The notes: generated by a model from the letters alone, not told the origin. 64,000 nucleotides of DNA from Neptunicella marina (GCF_014270035.1 NZ_JACNEP010000009.1:62001-126000), one strand, 5' to 3'; positions 8,447-17,893 are shown, counted from the first letter of the stretch. Translations and numbers: made by a program.

Positions 8447-8860
8447 CTAGCTCATTACTGTAACTTTCATCTGCGATGGAACAGAGTGAATACCCGCTGG
8501 GGAATTGGCATTGCTGCCATTGTGGCCAATCATGCATGTATGATAGACCACATTTTTTCCTTCAACCTTGACCTTCGTGCTGAATTTTGTTGCTTTAGCC
8601 GGGCCTTTAATCATATTTGATACCACTCCACCGACGGAACCCGCCTCATCTCCGGATGTCATGCTTACCTGAGTATCTTTGGTAATAACTGCCTGATTCA
8701 ATATTTTAACTTTTTTACTGCAGGTTCCAGGGTTGGCTTGAGTAAAGCTCGCCATATTGGGGTATGGAATTGGAATGGGCGGCGCCGGTGGCGCAGGTGT
8801 TTTACACACATCCGGCATTGCGATACTCATTCCACCACCTTTGGTTGTTATCGGAAACAT
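8447..8860 (-). CDS. DUF4150 PAAR-like T6SS spike protein
   Basis: A 137-residue protein of the DUF4150 family, a PAAR-like protein expected to cap the VgrG trimer and sharpen the T6SS spike. It has the proline-rich early segment (CKTPAPPAPPIPIPYPN), the central TSGDEAGSVGGV stretch and the late HTCMIGHNGSNAN segment, which gives the scattered Cys/His expected of a metal-bound tip. There is no long C-terminal extension, so any toxin should be a separate protein. It lies directly behind the DUF3540 gene, and AGGA precedes its ATG at 8 nt. The vgrG-DUF2169-pentapeptide-DUF3540-DUF4150 order is a recurring accessory T6SS arrangement. Confidence 0.85.
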   Translation of the reverse strand: MFPITTKGGGMSIAMPDVCKTPAPPAPPIPIPYPNMASFTQANPGTCSKKVKILNQAVITKDTQVSMTSGDEAGSVGGVVSNMIKGPAKATKFSTKVKVEGKNVVYHTCMIGHNGSNANSPAGIHSVPSQMKVTVMS

Positions 8861-8869
8861 GACTTTGTC

Positions 8870-9559
8870 CTATCCAAGATTTATTTTTTCGCCATCTATA
8901 CGAACTTCCTTATCGGCTTTTTCAATTAGCCTTTGGCCTTTAATATGATATGTACCATCAACCACAGTTCGCATACGACCCGCCTTTATTTGATGTAGAT
9001 TATCAACCTGACGGTATACATTCGCGGCCTTCTCTATAATTCGTCCGACCGTACTATTAATTTTTCCGAGCAGTAATTTGGTTTTTTCAATGGTAACCCC
9101 CAACCGCAGACCCTGATAACTGGTATCCAGTATCTTGATATTCCCCTTTGCAGCCGACAGGTCAAACTGCTGGCTATTCATAGTTATTTCTCCAGCTGCA
9201 TCAAGATGAATTCCGCCCTGTTCAGAACGGAGTTTCAGATCACCCTGAGCGACCGTTAATATAGTATTTTGTGTACCTGCTTCCTGGCGCAAATGGAAAG
9301 ATGTTGTTGTTGGAGTTGTGGATGGAAACAAGCCGATAATATAGCCGGACTGGTCATTTTCTCCGGCTACAAGAACTTTATCACCGGATTGAGGTAATGG
9401 TTGATTACCCATAGCAAAACTTGTCCATATATCAATGGCGTTATTTTTATGCGGAATTGATACCCGTATCCGACTTGCATCAACCACCTCAGTCACATTG
9501 CCAACTCTGACAAAATTCTGCAGGTGATTCAGATTTTCCGGAGCGATTGATGTCAACAT
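8870..9559 (-). CDS. DUF3540-type, VgrG-like OB/needle accessory protein
   Basis: A 229-residue protein consistent with the DUF3540 family of T6SS accessory proteins. The first 90 residues look like the OB-fold of gp5/VgrG (VRVGNVTEVVDASRIRVSI through GYIIGLFP). The middle carries short beta repeats like the VgrG needle (GDLKLRSEQGGIHLDAAGEI), and the tail resembles the VgrG C-terminus. The open frame extends back to 9661, which would overlap the pentapeptide gene by 88 nt. The ATG at 9559 has AAGG at a proper distance and is a better start. It probably bridges the VgrG spike and the DUF4150 tip or its cargo. The family name rests on motif memory and context. Confidence 0.75.
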   Translation of the reverse strand: MLTSIAPENLNHLQNFVRVGNVTEVVDASRIRVSIPHKNNAIDIWTSFAMGNQPLPQSGDKVLVAGENDQSGYIIGLFPSTTPTTTSFHLRQEAGTQNTILTVAQGDLKLRSEQGGIHLDAAGEITMNSQQFDLSAAKGNIKILDTSYQGLRLGVTIEKTKLLLGKINSTVGRIIEKAANVYRQVDNLHQIKAGRMRTVVDGTYHIKGQRLIEKADKEVRIDGEKINLG

Positions 9560-9573
9560 AATATCTGCCTTAG

Positions 9574-11754
9574 TTAGAGTGAATTTGGTGATCGCCAGGT
9601 TTCTGCCGCGGCTAAATCTTTGTTTGTTTTTCTGGCATCCTGTAAGTTGGTACCACGCCATTTTGTTCCCTGTTCCTCAACCCGATGTAAATTTATTCCT
9701 TTCATATCGGCACCGCTGAAATCGGTATTTAACAAACGGCTTCTGGAGAAATCTGCATATTGACCAACGACGTCACAATATTTGGCGCCTGCACACTCTG
9801 CGTCAGTTACCATCGCTTCATTAAGGATAGCATTGCTAAAATTGCATACCGCTAATTGGCTGCCAATAAAACAGGCTGTGGTAAAGTTGCCGTTGTTTAA
9901 TGCTGCACCAGTCATATTGGCGAGCATAAAGTTGGTCGCTGTTGCACTGACCTGAGTCAGAGTGGCTGATTTGAGGTTCGCGTTAGAAAAATCGCTTCGG
10001 TCTAATACGCTGTTATCTAATTGGGCATGTTCCAATGTGCAATCCGAAAAATTACTGTCACTAAAATCACAATTTTGCAAATTATGATGACTTAAATTCA
10101 TGCCGGCAAAGCTGCATCTTTTATACATCCCGCCAGATAGGTGGATTTGTTCAAGCGCTGCAGAAGAGAAATCGATTGCCTGGCAATGTGCGTGCTGAAA
10201 GCTGGTCAGGGTAATTGATGCTGATTCCAGTATAGTGCCGTGCAAAAGTGCACCATTAAACTCGAGGTTGATTAACTTGCTGGTGCTCATATCCGCATCA
10301 TTCAGTACAGCGGAAGAAAAATCGCTGTCTTGCAGTGTTGTTGATTCAAAACTGGCGTTGGACAGGTCTGTTTTGACAAAAAGACAGTGGGTTAAAACGC
10401 CTTCAGAGAAGTCAGCGCTGCTCATATCCAGACTAGAGAAGTTGGTTTTATCTGCTTTAATATTGCACAGCCTGCTTTTTGTGAATGTACTTCCATTAAC
10501 TACCGTGCGTAGAAATGAGCAATTGTTGAACTCTGCATTGTTACAGTTGGCATCCGTAAGAATAGTGTCGGTTAGATTACTATCTGAAAAATCAGTCGAC
10601 TGGCAATTACAGTTGGTTAAATCAACGCCGGTCAAGTTGGTCGCGGATAAATCTGCATTTGCCAAATTGGCTCCACGCAAGCGGGTTGACCTCAGATCCA
10701 GTCCGGACAAGTCTGAGCCAGACAGATTTGCTCCCGACAGATCGGCATCTAACAGGTCTGCGTGAGTTAAGTTGGCGTCTTTAAGGTCTGCGTTAATCAG
10801 TGTAATAGAACGCAATTTCACTTGTTCGAGATCCACTGCCGCCAATAACGTATTATTTAAATTGGCGCCGGCTAAATTTACCCGGTTGAGTGATGAACCA
10901 GTTAAATCTGCACCACTTAAGTTTGAGCCTTGCAGATTTGAATCGCTAAAATCAGTGCCCGTAAACCGGCAACCGGTCAGATCCATATTGGCCAGTACCA
11001 TGCCTCGCATGGCCTTGCCAGAAAAGTCTCCAGTCAATCTGCCAGCGCTGGTTAAATTCATTTCGCTAGTGTCGATATCGACCAAACTGGCGTCGCTGAA
11101 ATCCGGGTTGTCTGGTGAGACAGAGAGCAGTTTAGTACTGATCAATTTGGCACCGTTAAAACGACAGTCATGCAAATGACAATGCTCAAAGGAATTACCT
11201 TGTATTAAGGCTTGAGCAAAACTGGCCTGAGTAAAAGTACTGCGCTGAATAACGCTATTCAGTATATTGGTGTCCTGTAAATTTGCCTTAGTAAAGATTG
11301 AATCATTGATTGATCCATTGCTGATTGTTGAGGCACTAAAACAGGCGTTGGAAAAATCCATAAACTCAAAAATAACGTTAGTCAGGTTTGCTCGGCTAAA
11401 ATTGGCAGAATGTGCACTACAAAGGCTTTCAGTCGACTGATTGATTTGCGGGTTTTCTTTAAGTTGTGCTAATAACCCTTTATTTTCGAGTAGTTTGCGG
11501 TTGGATAATAACGCGCCACTAAAATTGGTGTCGCTACAAACAGTATTGTCTAACTGGCAATTAAATATTGAGCTTTCAGCAAAATTGCATCCGCTTAAAT
11601 TAGCACCACTAAAGTTTACATCAACAAACATTAGTTGAGATAAATCCAGTCCTGCCAGGTTGACGCCAACCAGTTCCAAATTGCATAAAATGTTGTATTG
11701 AGGCCGTTTACCACTTTGCAACAGCTTAATGATGGATTCAGTGGTTGCATTCAT
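9574..11754 (-). CDS. Large pentapeptide-repeat protein of the T6SS tip block
   Basis: A 726-residue protein made almost entirely of pentapeptide repeats of the A(D/N)LXX type (for example ADLSGANLSGSDLSG), predicting a long right-handed quadrilateral beta-helix. No enzymatic domain, signal peptide or membrane segment is seen. A short non-repeat start (residues 1-20) and a break near residues 85-110 interrupt the coils. It starts 1 nt after the stop of the DUF2169-pentapeptide gene, so the two are tightly coupled. In related loci these repeat proteins accompany DUF2169 and DUF4150 and are assumed to help effector loading. The actual partner is unknown. Confidence 0.88.
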   Translation of the reverse strand: MNATTESIIKLLQSGKRPQYNILCNLELVGVNLAGLDLSQLMFVDVNFSGANLSGCNFAESSIFNCQLDNTVCSDTNFSGALLSNRKLLENKGLLAQLKENPQINQSTESLCSAHSANFSRANLTNVIFEFMDFSNACFSASTISNGSINDSIFTKANLQDTNILNSVIQRSTFTQASFAQALIQGNSFEHCHLHDCRFNGAKLISTKLLSVSPDNPDFSDASLVDIDTSEMNLTSAGRLTGDFSGKAMRGMVLANMDLTGCRFTGTDFSDSNLQGSNLSGADLTGSSLNRVNLAGANLNNTLLAAVDLEQVKLRSITLINADLKDANLTHADLLDADLSGANLSGSDLSGLDLRSTRLRGANLANADLSATNLTGVDLTNCNCQSTDFSDSNLTDTILTDANCNNAEFNNCSFLRTVVNGSTFTKSRLCNIKADKTNFSSLDMSSADFSEGVLTHCLFVKTDLSNASFESTTLQDSDFSSAVLNDADMSTSKLINLEFNGALLHGTILESASITLTSFQHAHCQAIDFSSAALEQIHLSGGMYKRCSFAGMNLSHHNLQNCDFSDSNFSDCTLEHAQLDNSVLDRSDFSNANLKSATLTQVSATATNFMLANMTGAALNNGNFTTACFIGSQLAVCNFSNAILNEAMVTDAECAGAKYCDVVGQYADFSRSRLLNTDFSGADMKGINLHRVEEQGTKWRGTNLQDARKTNKDLAAAETWRSPNSL

Positions 11755-11755
11755 G

Positions 11756-14218
11756 TTATTTCACCATGCCCAAGGCGATTTTAGTTTGTTTAATATTGGC
11801 GTGGTTAAAGTCAACATTGTCAATATTGGCCTGATAAAACTCCGCACCATATAAATTTGAACGACTTAAGTCTGTTCTTGTTAGTTTGCTTTTTGTGAAG
11901 TTGGCCTGAAACAGATTTACGCCTGATAACTTAGTTTCCGTTGCGGTAGACTTGGCAAACTCTGCCAATTTCAAATCACAGTCATTAAATATCGTGCGGG
12001 TTAAATCGGTACTGGACAAGTCGGCGGATTGCAGGGGGATTTGTTCGAATATCGCGTCAGTTAAATCGGCGCCATCAAAAATAATAGCGATAGCACTGCC
12101 TTTGACGAAGTATGCATTGCTAAAGTTACTTCCTTCCGCCGCCCGGATACCATTCAAACCGCAGTCAAACATGCTTAAACCTTTAGCATCGACATTTTCC
12201 ATCAGGGCATTGGATAGTTCGCTTTGTTCAAATTTAGCCAGACTAAGGTGGCAATTACTGAAGTTTACTTCGCGTAAATTACAGTGATTAAATGTACTTT
12301 CATACAAATTGGAACCTGCGAAACTCGCTGATTTGGCATCAATCTGAATAAACCTGGCCTGAGATAAATCGCTGTCGTCAAATATAGATTCCTGCAGCAG
12401 AGTTTTATTGAAATTCGCGCCAGGCAAGTTTGTGGCAGTAAAATCTGCCTGATTTAGTTCGGCTTCGCTTAAATCGACGTTCATCAGGCTTGCTTGCTGG
12501 AATTGGGCTGCCACAGCGGAAATTTTAGTAAAATTAGCCTGTTCAGCACTTACTCCAGTTAGTATTGCACCATCGAAAATGGCGCCGACTGCCTGCACAT
12601 CATTCATTATGCAATCGCTTAAATCCGCATCACTAAAGTCGGATCCGCTGAGATTAGCACCGGTAAGAATTGCATTACTTAAATCAGCATGGCGAAAGTC
12701 ACGATTTGACAGGTCCTGGTTGGACAGATCCAGCCCTGTTAATTCAGTACCTTTAACATTTGGCTGGGTGACTAAAGATGGTTCTGTGTCGGCTTTTAGA
12801 TTTACACCTTGTGATGACGCCGAGTGAAATTCCGGCAAATCATATCCCTGATCTTTTAGAAAAGTCAGCATGTCCTGTTTGCTGGATTCAATGAGCTTCG
12901 CCCCATCGTCCGGATTGATATGCTGAGCCTGGAAGATTTGCTTGTTCAATTTATCCACATCCGCATCAGGATTAAACAATTCAAGCAGATTATCTGCCAG
13001 TCCAAGTTCCTTTAATTGCTGTTTAAGGTGCTCAAAATGTTGCTTGAGTTCAGTGTCGGTGCTTGCTTCAAAGGTTTCTGTTTCAGTAGTTTGAATAACC
13101 TCCAGAGGTAAATCTTCACCTTGTGGATCTTCAAATTCTTCGATAGCAAACTCAGCATTTGTGGCATTTTGGTGCTGTTCGAATTCTTGTTGGTAATAGT
13201 CGCTGCTACAGCGTTCCCCATCCATGTTCTCAACAAACAAACAGGCATGCTGCAACTCTTCAAATTCATCACTTTGTACACCAACCACACCACGCCAGAT
13301 CAGATTAATTTGTTGCTTTTCCATATCAACATGTAGGGTGTCGAGGTGCAATGTCACTTCATGGAAAAACCTTTGCTCAGGTGAATATTGGCCTTTGACA
13401 AATAAACGAGGCCTTATTGCCGGTAACTTTGAGTTAAAATGCGGGACTTCAGGACGTAAATGTTCAAAATACAGTGATTCGTCACCTGTCAGATAATCAA
13501 CTTGTTGATCCTGAGGGGCATTGTTGAAATAACGCCAATTGAAGTCATTGGGGAAATAAGGGAAATTTTGTTTAAGCCATTTATCATTGTAAGTGCCACT
13601 AAGTGGTGTTTTGTCACCCCAACCATCTTTAAGAGGCCCAAATCCTGCCGGCAACGATTTTTGTGAAGGCGAGGAAAGGTAGGCATCACAATGTTCAATA
13701 TTGGGGAGGGGGTGCAGGTTTTCCGTTCCTACATCGATTTTATCCAAGCCTTTACCTACAGGGTTCTGTGCGTATTTAAGCCCGCCATATGCATTTTCAT
13801 ACGTGAGTGGGATGGCGGCACAAGGTTGTGCACCAAAAGGTTCAGGTTTTGACGCTCGTCCCCATTGCCAGAATCGGTCGTTAAAAATGGCGAGTGATTT
13901 TTTCCAGCTACCAACAGCAAAGGTGACTTTGCAACCGGCTTTGCCGCATTCCGGATAAGCAACCCCGGTTAAGGTTAAGTCTGCTTTAGGTTTAAAAATA
14001 ACCAGGTCATTGGCGTATTTTAAACTGGCAGTGGGTTTGTCATCGACAAAGGTGTCACCGGTTATGGTTGCATCATCCGAATTCTGGGCATAAACGGCTT
14101 TGTTATCCGGCACTAAATCAAAACAACCTTTCACCACCAGAGTTACACTGTGGTTTGGTGGTTGTAACATGCCTGGTATCCATGCCAGTTTTAGGTTTGT
14201 CTGGTTAAAGGGTTCCAA
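11756..14218 (-). CDS. DUF2169 T6SS adaptor fused to pentapeptide repeats
   Basis: About 820 residues in two parts. Residues 1 to about 340 match the DUF2169 family, T6SS accessory proteins next to vgrG thought to load effectors onto the spike. Recognisable are PFNQTNLKLAW at the start, a LVVKGCFDL strand, the WGRASKPEPFGAQPCAAIPLTYENAYGG-type core and a FFHEVTLHLDTL strand. A linker then leads to about 300 residues of pentapeptide repeats. The frame is open to a TTG at 14251 with no ribosome site. I prefer TTG at 14218, which has GAGG at 8 nt and gives the start expected for the family. The gene follows vgrG by 76 nt. Confidence 0.85.
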   Translation of the reverse strand: MEPFNQTNLKLAWIPGMLQPPNHSVTLVVKGCFDLVPDNKAVYAQNSDDATITGDTFVDDKPTASLKYANDLVIFKPKADLTLTGVAYPECGKAGCKVTFAVGSWKKSLAIFNDRFWQWGRASKPEPFGAQPCAAIPLTYENAYGGLKYAQNPVGKGLDKIDVGTENLHPLPNIEHCDAYLSSPSQKSLPAGFGPLKDGWGDKTPLSGTYNDKWLKQNFPYFPNDFNWRYFNNAPQDQQVDYLTGDESLYFEHLRPEVPHFNSKLPAIRPRLFVKGQYSPEQRFFHEVTLHLDTLHVDMEKQQINLIWRGVVGVQSDEFEELQHACLFVENMDGERCSSDYYQQEFEQHQNATNAEFAIEEFEDPQGEDLPLEVIQTTETETFEASTDTELKQHFEHLKQQLKELGLADNLLELFNPDADVDKLNKQIFQAQHINPDDGAKLIESSKQDMLTFLKDQGYDLPEFHSASSQGVNLKADTEPSLVTQPNVKGTELTGLDLSNQDLSNRDFRHADLSNAILTGANLSGSDFSDADLSDCIMNDVQAVGAIFDGAILTGVSAEQANFTKISAVAAQFQQASLMNVDLSEAELNQADFTATNLPGANFNKTLLQESIFDDSDLSQARFIQIDAKSASFAGSNLYESTFNHCNLREVNFSNCHLSLAKFEQSELSNALMENVDAKGLSMFDCGLNGIRAAEGSNFSNAYFVKGSAIAIIFDGADLTDAIFEQIPLQSADLSSTDLTRTIFNDCDLKLAEFAKSTATETKLSGVNLFQANFTKSKLTRTDLSRSNLYGAEFYQANIDNVDFNHANIKQTKIALGMVK

Positions 14219-14294
14219 ATTATTGACCTCAGAGAGAGATTTATTGCCCAAGAAGTAATCAAAACAGTGACGTTGTCCAAAATCGATTCTGCTA

Positions 14295-17216
14295 TCAGGT
14301 ACTGGTGGTATTTTTATCTTTCATGACGCCGGTAACAGTCAGATTTTTACTGAACTTGGCTTCATCTGCTGTAACTTGCATTTTTCCCCGTGCCTCCAGC
14401 TCTATTTTCGATTCATTAACGAATGTCAGGTCACCTTTGCTATATAGGCTGGCATTAGAAGATTTATCAAACTGCAGTATTGCGCCGGCATTCGGTGGAG
14501 GCGGAGCTAAGGGAGTTGCCTTCATTTTGCTTTTATCAACGGTTGGTGGAATTTTGTCGTCCATTTTTATTTTGGGATTGGCAGCGATATAAATGCTTTG
14601 CTGGGAGCGTATATCCATCCGTTTTTGCGCATTTAAATTGACATACTCAGGATACACTTTACTGACTTTGGCATCTTTCAAGTCGCCCTGATTGGGCGAA
14701 AATGAGTTTTTATTTTTAGGTAACTGTCCTGTGGCGAGAGTTTTGCCATTGATAAACACACCTTCACCATTGATAACAATTGAGCTGCCATCACAACTTA
14801 ATACGATGCTGTCGTTATCCATTGCAATAAAGGATTCCGTACCAGCAGATTTTTTCAGTTCATCTTCTTCATGTTTTATTTTTCTTATTGCATAAGCAAT
14901 CGAGCCCGCTACTGTGGCTGCTGAAGAAATAGCTGATGCAGTAAGAAGTGATTTATTGATATCGGAATTATTCCAGGTTTTTATTTCGTTAGGCACGCCC
15001 GTAATCGTCGTGCCGGCTGCGCCAATTCCGGCTAATATTGTGGCGCCACCTATAGCCTTGTCTATCGCTTTCACTTTACCGTCAAAGTCAGACGCGCGGA
15101 TTAAGACGTTTTTGGCTTGTTGCACCAAAGCACCGCTGACATTTTTATATTCTTTGGTGCTACCCGAGCTGAATTTTAATCCATAGTTAATACTGACATC
15201 TGTACCAAGCGTTAATTTTGTTGAAAGACCCAGTCCATAGGTTAAGTCGTAAGTGGCATTAATATTGGTGGAGCCCGCTAGTTTAATACCCGCGCTGTAG
15301 CCACGACTGTAGCTGCCGCTGGAACTTAAATCCTGTTTGAATGAAATACCGCTTGTTTTACTGAAAAAGTCATCGGACGTGCTTTGGGTAATTTTGCCAT
15401 CGGTAGACATAAAGATACCGCCAGACGCATCGGCATAACTGTAATCTGTTTCCATGGTCTGATCGGTATCCGGCGCTCCCATTCTAAAATAACTATTGTG
15501 GTGGTCACTGTTGTAGTCCGTAACACTCATGCTGTACATTTTTTCCCCTGGCCCCACACCACCGCCACCAGCGGCATCATCTCTATCCTCAACACCAATA
15601 GCTGAGTGATGTTGCTGTTGAATAAGTTCATTACTGGGGGCCGTATTGAGTGGGCTGGCGGTTTGAAATGCTGCAACTTTGGTGTGTTGCTGTTCAGTAC
15701 CAGAATTTCCAGAGGTCCCGGGGCTTGATTGACCGTCATCCATAATGCAGGTTATCCCTGCTGCGGTTTTAATAATGTTGCGAGCACTGTTTTTGGCGGT
15801 GACTACGCTCTTATTGAGCGGATTGGGTACTACGCCGGTAATGATGGGGCGGTCAGGGTCGCCATCAATACAGGTCCAGATCACTTCTGTACCTTTTAGT
15901 AGTGGGAAATGCATGCCGGTGCCTTGTCCGCCATAGGTTTCGGCTTTGCGTACCCAGCGACTGGCTTTGCCTTTACCTTTACCGCTGATATCAAAAGGCA
16001 TCACCAGTTTATAGCGTCCCTGATCATCGATTTGTGCGCGATTAGAGTCCTGTTCACCGTCAACAATGGCATTGAGAATGCCATATAGTTTTGGTTTCTG
16101 TGCGATTTGCTGTGGCCGGAATTCCAGTGTTGCCGGAATCGCTTCAAAATCATTGCTGTAAGCAATCGCGTCACTCTGATTATTGCTGGCGGAAACACCG
16201 GGTAACGCCTGTCCCCCGCGATGATGGATATGGGTGATCAGGTATTCCTGATTAAAGTCATTACGAAAATGATCGAGCATTTCGAAAAGTTTGCCGGCTG
16301 AGAACATAATGGCATCAGCCTGACCTATACAGGTTCGTTGGCCACACAAGTGTGCTTCGGCTCTTACCTGAGCCAAGGTGTCGCCTTCCTGTGGATTTTT
16401 AAAATGATCGCCGTATTCATATAGTCGGCCCAGACCATTTTCATTAATAGAGGCATTCCCTTGCAGAGGAAGATGTGGCTGACGGTAGTTAAAGTCTTTA
16501 AGTACAACTTCACAGGCGGTTTGGGTTTGTTTTAGCGAAAATTTATGAATGGCTTCGTCTGCAAAACTCGCCATGCCGGAAGCTGGGACATAGGGTATTT
16601 TGTTTTCGGTTAGGACTGGATCAAGCTGATTTTTTTTATCACAAAAAATCATTTTGTCCCGACCTTCAAGATGGTCGAAGTAGTAATAAATACCTTCGTG
16701 TTCCATCAGACGTGAAATGAAGTTCAAATCGCTTTCTTTGTATTGCACCAAATATTCTTTTATTGGGTAGCTGTTAGCGAGGCGAAACTCGAGGTCATCT
16801 GCGAGCATATTAGTGGAGTAATCGGTGTCTAATATCTCATTCTTAATAATGTCAGGTACTGTAAGCTCTTGATAAATCTGATTTTGGCGACTCAGGTGCA
16901 TCATGTAGATGCGGGGTACTAATAAAGCATGGTAATAATATTGGTCGAACTGAGCTTCTTCGCCCTGTTCGATGGAAAAAATAACACCATGAATCTCTCT
17001 GGTGTTGGTATCTCGTGTCAGGGTCAAAGTGGCATTTTGACCCACGAGTTTCTGTAAATCTAAATCCGGTTCAGCACTTAATAAGCTAATGTTGAATTCG
17101 AAAGGTTGGGAAATGGCTTCCACTCCACTAAAGCCAACCACTTTAAATAAGTTGTCAGCAATGGAATCAAATGCGTTTGAGTTAAATTCCGCATTTACAC
17201 GTTGAGCTTCAGCCAT
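14295..17216 (-). CDS. vgrG: VgrG (TssI) spike protein with a long C-terminal extension
   Basis: T6SS tail-spike protein of 973 residues. The first 550 or so match the gp27/gp5-like VgrG core: FEFNISLLSAEPDLDLQKLVG, the YLVQYKESDLNFISRLMEHEG motif, then GRYKLVMPFD and ASRWVRKAETYGG of the OB fold. The remaining 400 residues are not core VgrG. They include a Gly/Ser-rich beta region, two hydrophobic helices (around AIGGATILAGIGAAGTTI and LLTASAISSAATVAGSIAYAI), a needle-like region and a proline hinge (LAPPPPNAG). The extension could be an effector domain, perhaps membrane-acting, or a docking site for the DUF2169/DUF3540 cargo set. The first in-frame codon is TTG at 17222, but ATG at 17216 with GAGG at 9 nt is preferred. 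Confidence 0.93.
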   Translation of the reverse strand: MAEAQRVNAEFNSNAFDSIADNLFKVVGFSGVEAISQPFEFNISLLSAEPDLDLQKLVGQNATLTLTRDTNTREIHGVIFSIEQGEEAQFDQYYYHALLVPRIYMMHLSRQNQIYQELTVPDIIKNEILDTDYSTNMLADDLEFRLANSYPIKEYLVQYKESDLNFISRLMEHEGIYYYFDHLEGRDKMIFCDKKNQLDPVLTENKIPYVPASGMASFADEAIHKFSLKQTQTACEVVLKDFNYRQPHLPLQGNASINENGLGRLYEYGDHFKNPQEGDTLAQVRAEAHLCGQRTCIGQADAIMFSAGKLFEMLDHFRNDFNQEYLITHIHHRGGQALPGVSASNNQSDAIAYSNDFEAIPATLEFRPQQIAQKPKLYGILNAIVDGEQDSNRAQIDDQGRYKLVMPFDISGKGKGKASRWVRKAETYGGQGTGMHFPLLKGTEVIWTCIDGDPDRPIITGVVPNPLNKSVVTAKNSARNIIKTAAGITCIMDDGQSSPGTSGNSGTEQQHTKVAAFQTASPLNTAPSNELIQQQHHSAIGVEDRDDAAGGGGVGPGEKMYSMSVTDYNSDHHNSYFRMGAPDTDQTMETDYSYADASGGIFMSTDGKITQSTSDDFFSKTSGISFKQDLSSSGSYSRGYSAGIKLAGSTNINATYDLTYGLGLSTKLTLGTDVSINYGLKFSSGSTKEYKNVSGALVQQAKNVLIRASDFDGKVKAIDKAIGGATILAGIGAAGTTITGVPNEIKTWNNSDINKSLLTASAISSAATVAGSIAYAIRKIKHEEDELKKSAGTESFIAMDNDSIVLSCDGSSIVINGEGVFINGKTLATGQLPKNKNSFSPNQGDLKDAKVSKVYPEYVNLNAQKRMDIRSQQSIYIAANPKIKMDDKIPPTVDKSKMKATPLAPPPPNAGAILQFDKSSNASLYSKGDLTFVNESKIELEARGKMQVTADEAKFSKNLTVTGVMKDKNTTST

Positions 17217-17244
17217 AACCAATATCCTCTGTCATCCATGATGA

Positions 17245-17270
17245 GAAAACACAAATGCAAGTGTCTTTTC
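17245..17270 (-). terminator. Hairpin between hcp and vgrG (possible attenuator)
   Basis: GAAAACAC and GTGTCTTTTC pair with one bulge across an 8-nt loop in the 107-bp hcp-vgrG gap. Read on the minus strand the 3' arm is T-rich (GTGTTTTCTC), so it may end part of the hcp transcript and keep Hcp, needed in many copies, above VgrG. The stem is weak and the call is tentative. Confidence 0.3.
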
Positions 17271-17323
17271 GCACCAGTAACCTTGCCTAATGTATCCGGG
17301 CAATTTTGTCTTTTGCTGGTTAT

Positions 17324-17830
17324 TTAACTATTCCAGCTGTCTGTGCCTGAAGTACCCGCGACTTCATGTGTCCAGTTAATCTCTTTATAAGAGAAAGACA
17401 CTTCTTCCATATGGGTAAAGCTGTTGTTGTTAGGATCAAGGCAGTTAGGCATTTGGGTACGAATACCTGTGATGGTCGCTTCTTTGGCCTCAATAGTGAA
17501 ATAGTGCTCCTGTTCACCGCTTGGCGCGGTGCGGAACCATTTTAGCACTACACTGTTAAGTTGCTCTCCGGTAGAAAGCGCCTGATAAAGCATGGGTGAA
17601 CTTTTGTCGAAAATTTTAGTGATGGTGAAACCATCGTGAACGCGTTGGCCTGAAGGCTGACCGCTTTGTGGATCTTTAGGTACGATAATGTCACCACTAA
17701 ATGCCTGAACCATGATTTCATCTTCATGGGAGGATTTAGATAATGTACCAATACTGTCGGCACTGCATGCACCTGCAGAAATATCGCCCTGTGTGGCACC
17801 TTCAATTGTCATATAGGCTGGAACTGGCAT
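17324..17830 (-). CDS. hcp: Hcp (TssD) tube protein
   Basis: A 168-residue Hcp1-family protein. Hexameric rings of Hcp stack into the T6SS inner tube and can carry small effectors. Features seen are the MPVPAYMTIEG start, a SADSIGTLSKSSHEDEIMVQAF segment typical of the family, HDGFTITKIFDKSSPMLYQAL, and the C-terminal EEVSFSYKEINWTHEVAGTSG. Length is normal and there is no extension. The gene lies 217 nt from the vasH stop with its own upstream region, which contains a -24/-12-like element and a 19-bp inverted repeat, so sigma54/VasH control separate from the main operon is likely. vgrG follows after a possible attenuator hairpin. Confidence 0.95.
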   Translation of the reverse strand: MPVPAYMTIEGATQGDISAGACSADSIGTLSKSSHEDEIMVQAFSGDIIVPKDPQSGQPSGQRVHDGFTITKIFDKSSPMLYQALSTGEQLNSVVLKWFRTAPSGEQEHYFTIEAKEATITGIRTQMPNCLDPNNNSFTHMEEVSFSYKEINWTHEVAGTSGTDSWNS

Positions 17831-17878
17831 GTGTGTTCTCCATTAAATAGTTAAACAAGTAACGTCGAACTAAGCATT

Positions 17879-17893
17879 TCAAGATACAGGCCA
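17879..17893 (-). promoter_or_regulatory. Candidate sigma54 (-24/-12) promoter of hcp
   Basis: On the minus strand TGGCCT-GTATC-TTGA resembles the consensus TGGCAC-N5-TTGC with exactly five spacer bases. The GG of -24 is intact, but the -12 element has TTGA instead of TTGC. It lies about 50 nt upstream of the hcp ATG and next to a gene for a sigma54 activator, which supports the call. Confidence 0.5.

Noticed and set aside
8004-8537. ATG at 8537 for the small membrane protein
   Set aside because: It lies 91 nt inside the DUF4150 gene with no ribosome site. GTG at 8429 has AGAAGG at 7 nt.
10235-10765. Open frame of 176 codons opposite the pentapeptide gene
   Set aside because: Long antisense frames are expected opposite pentapeptide-repeat coding sequence. 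The product is repetitive and has no ribosome site or homology.
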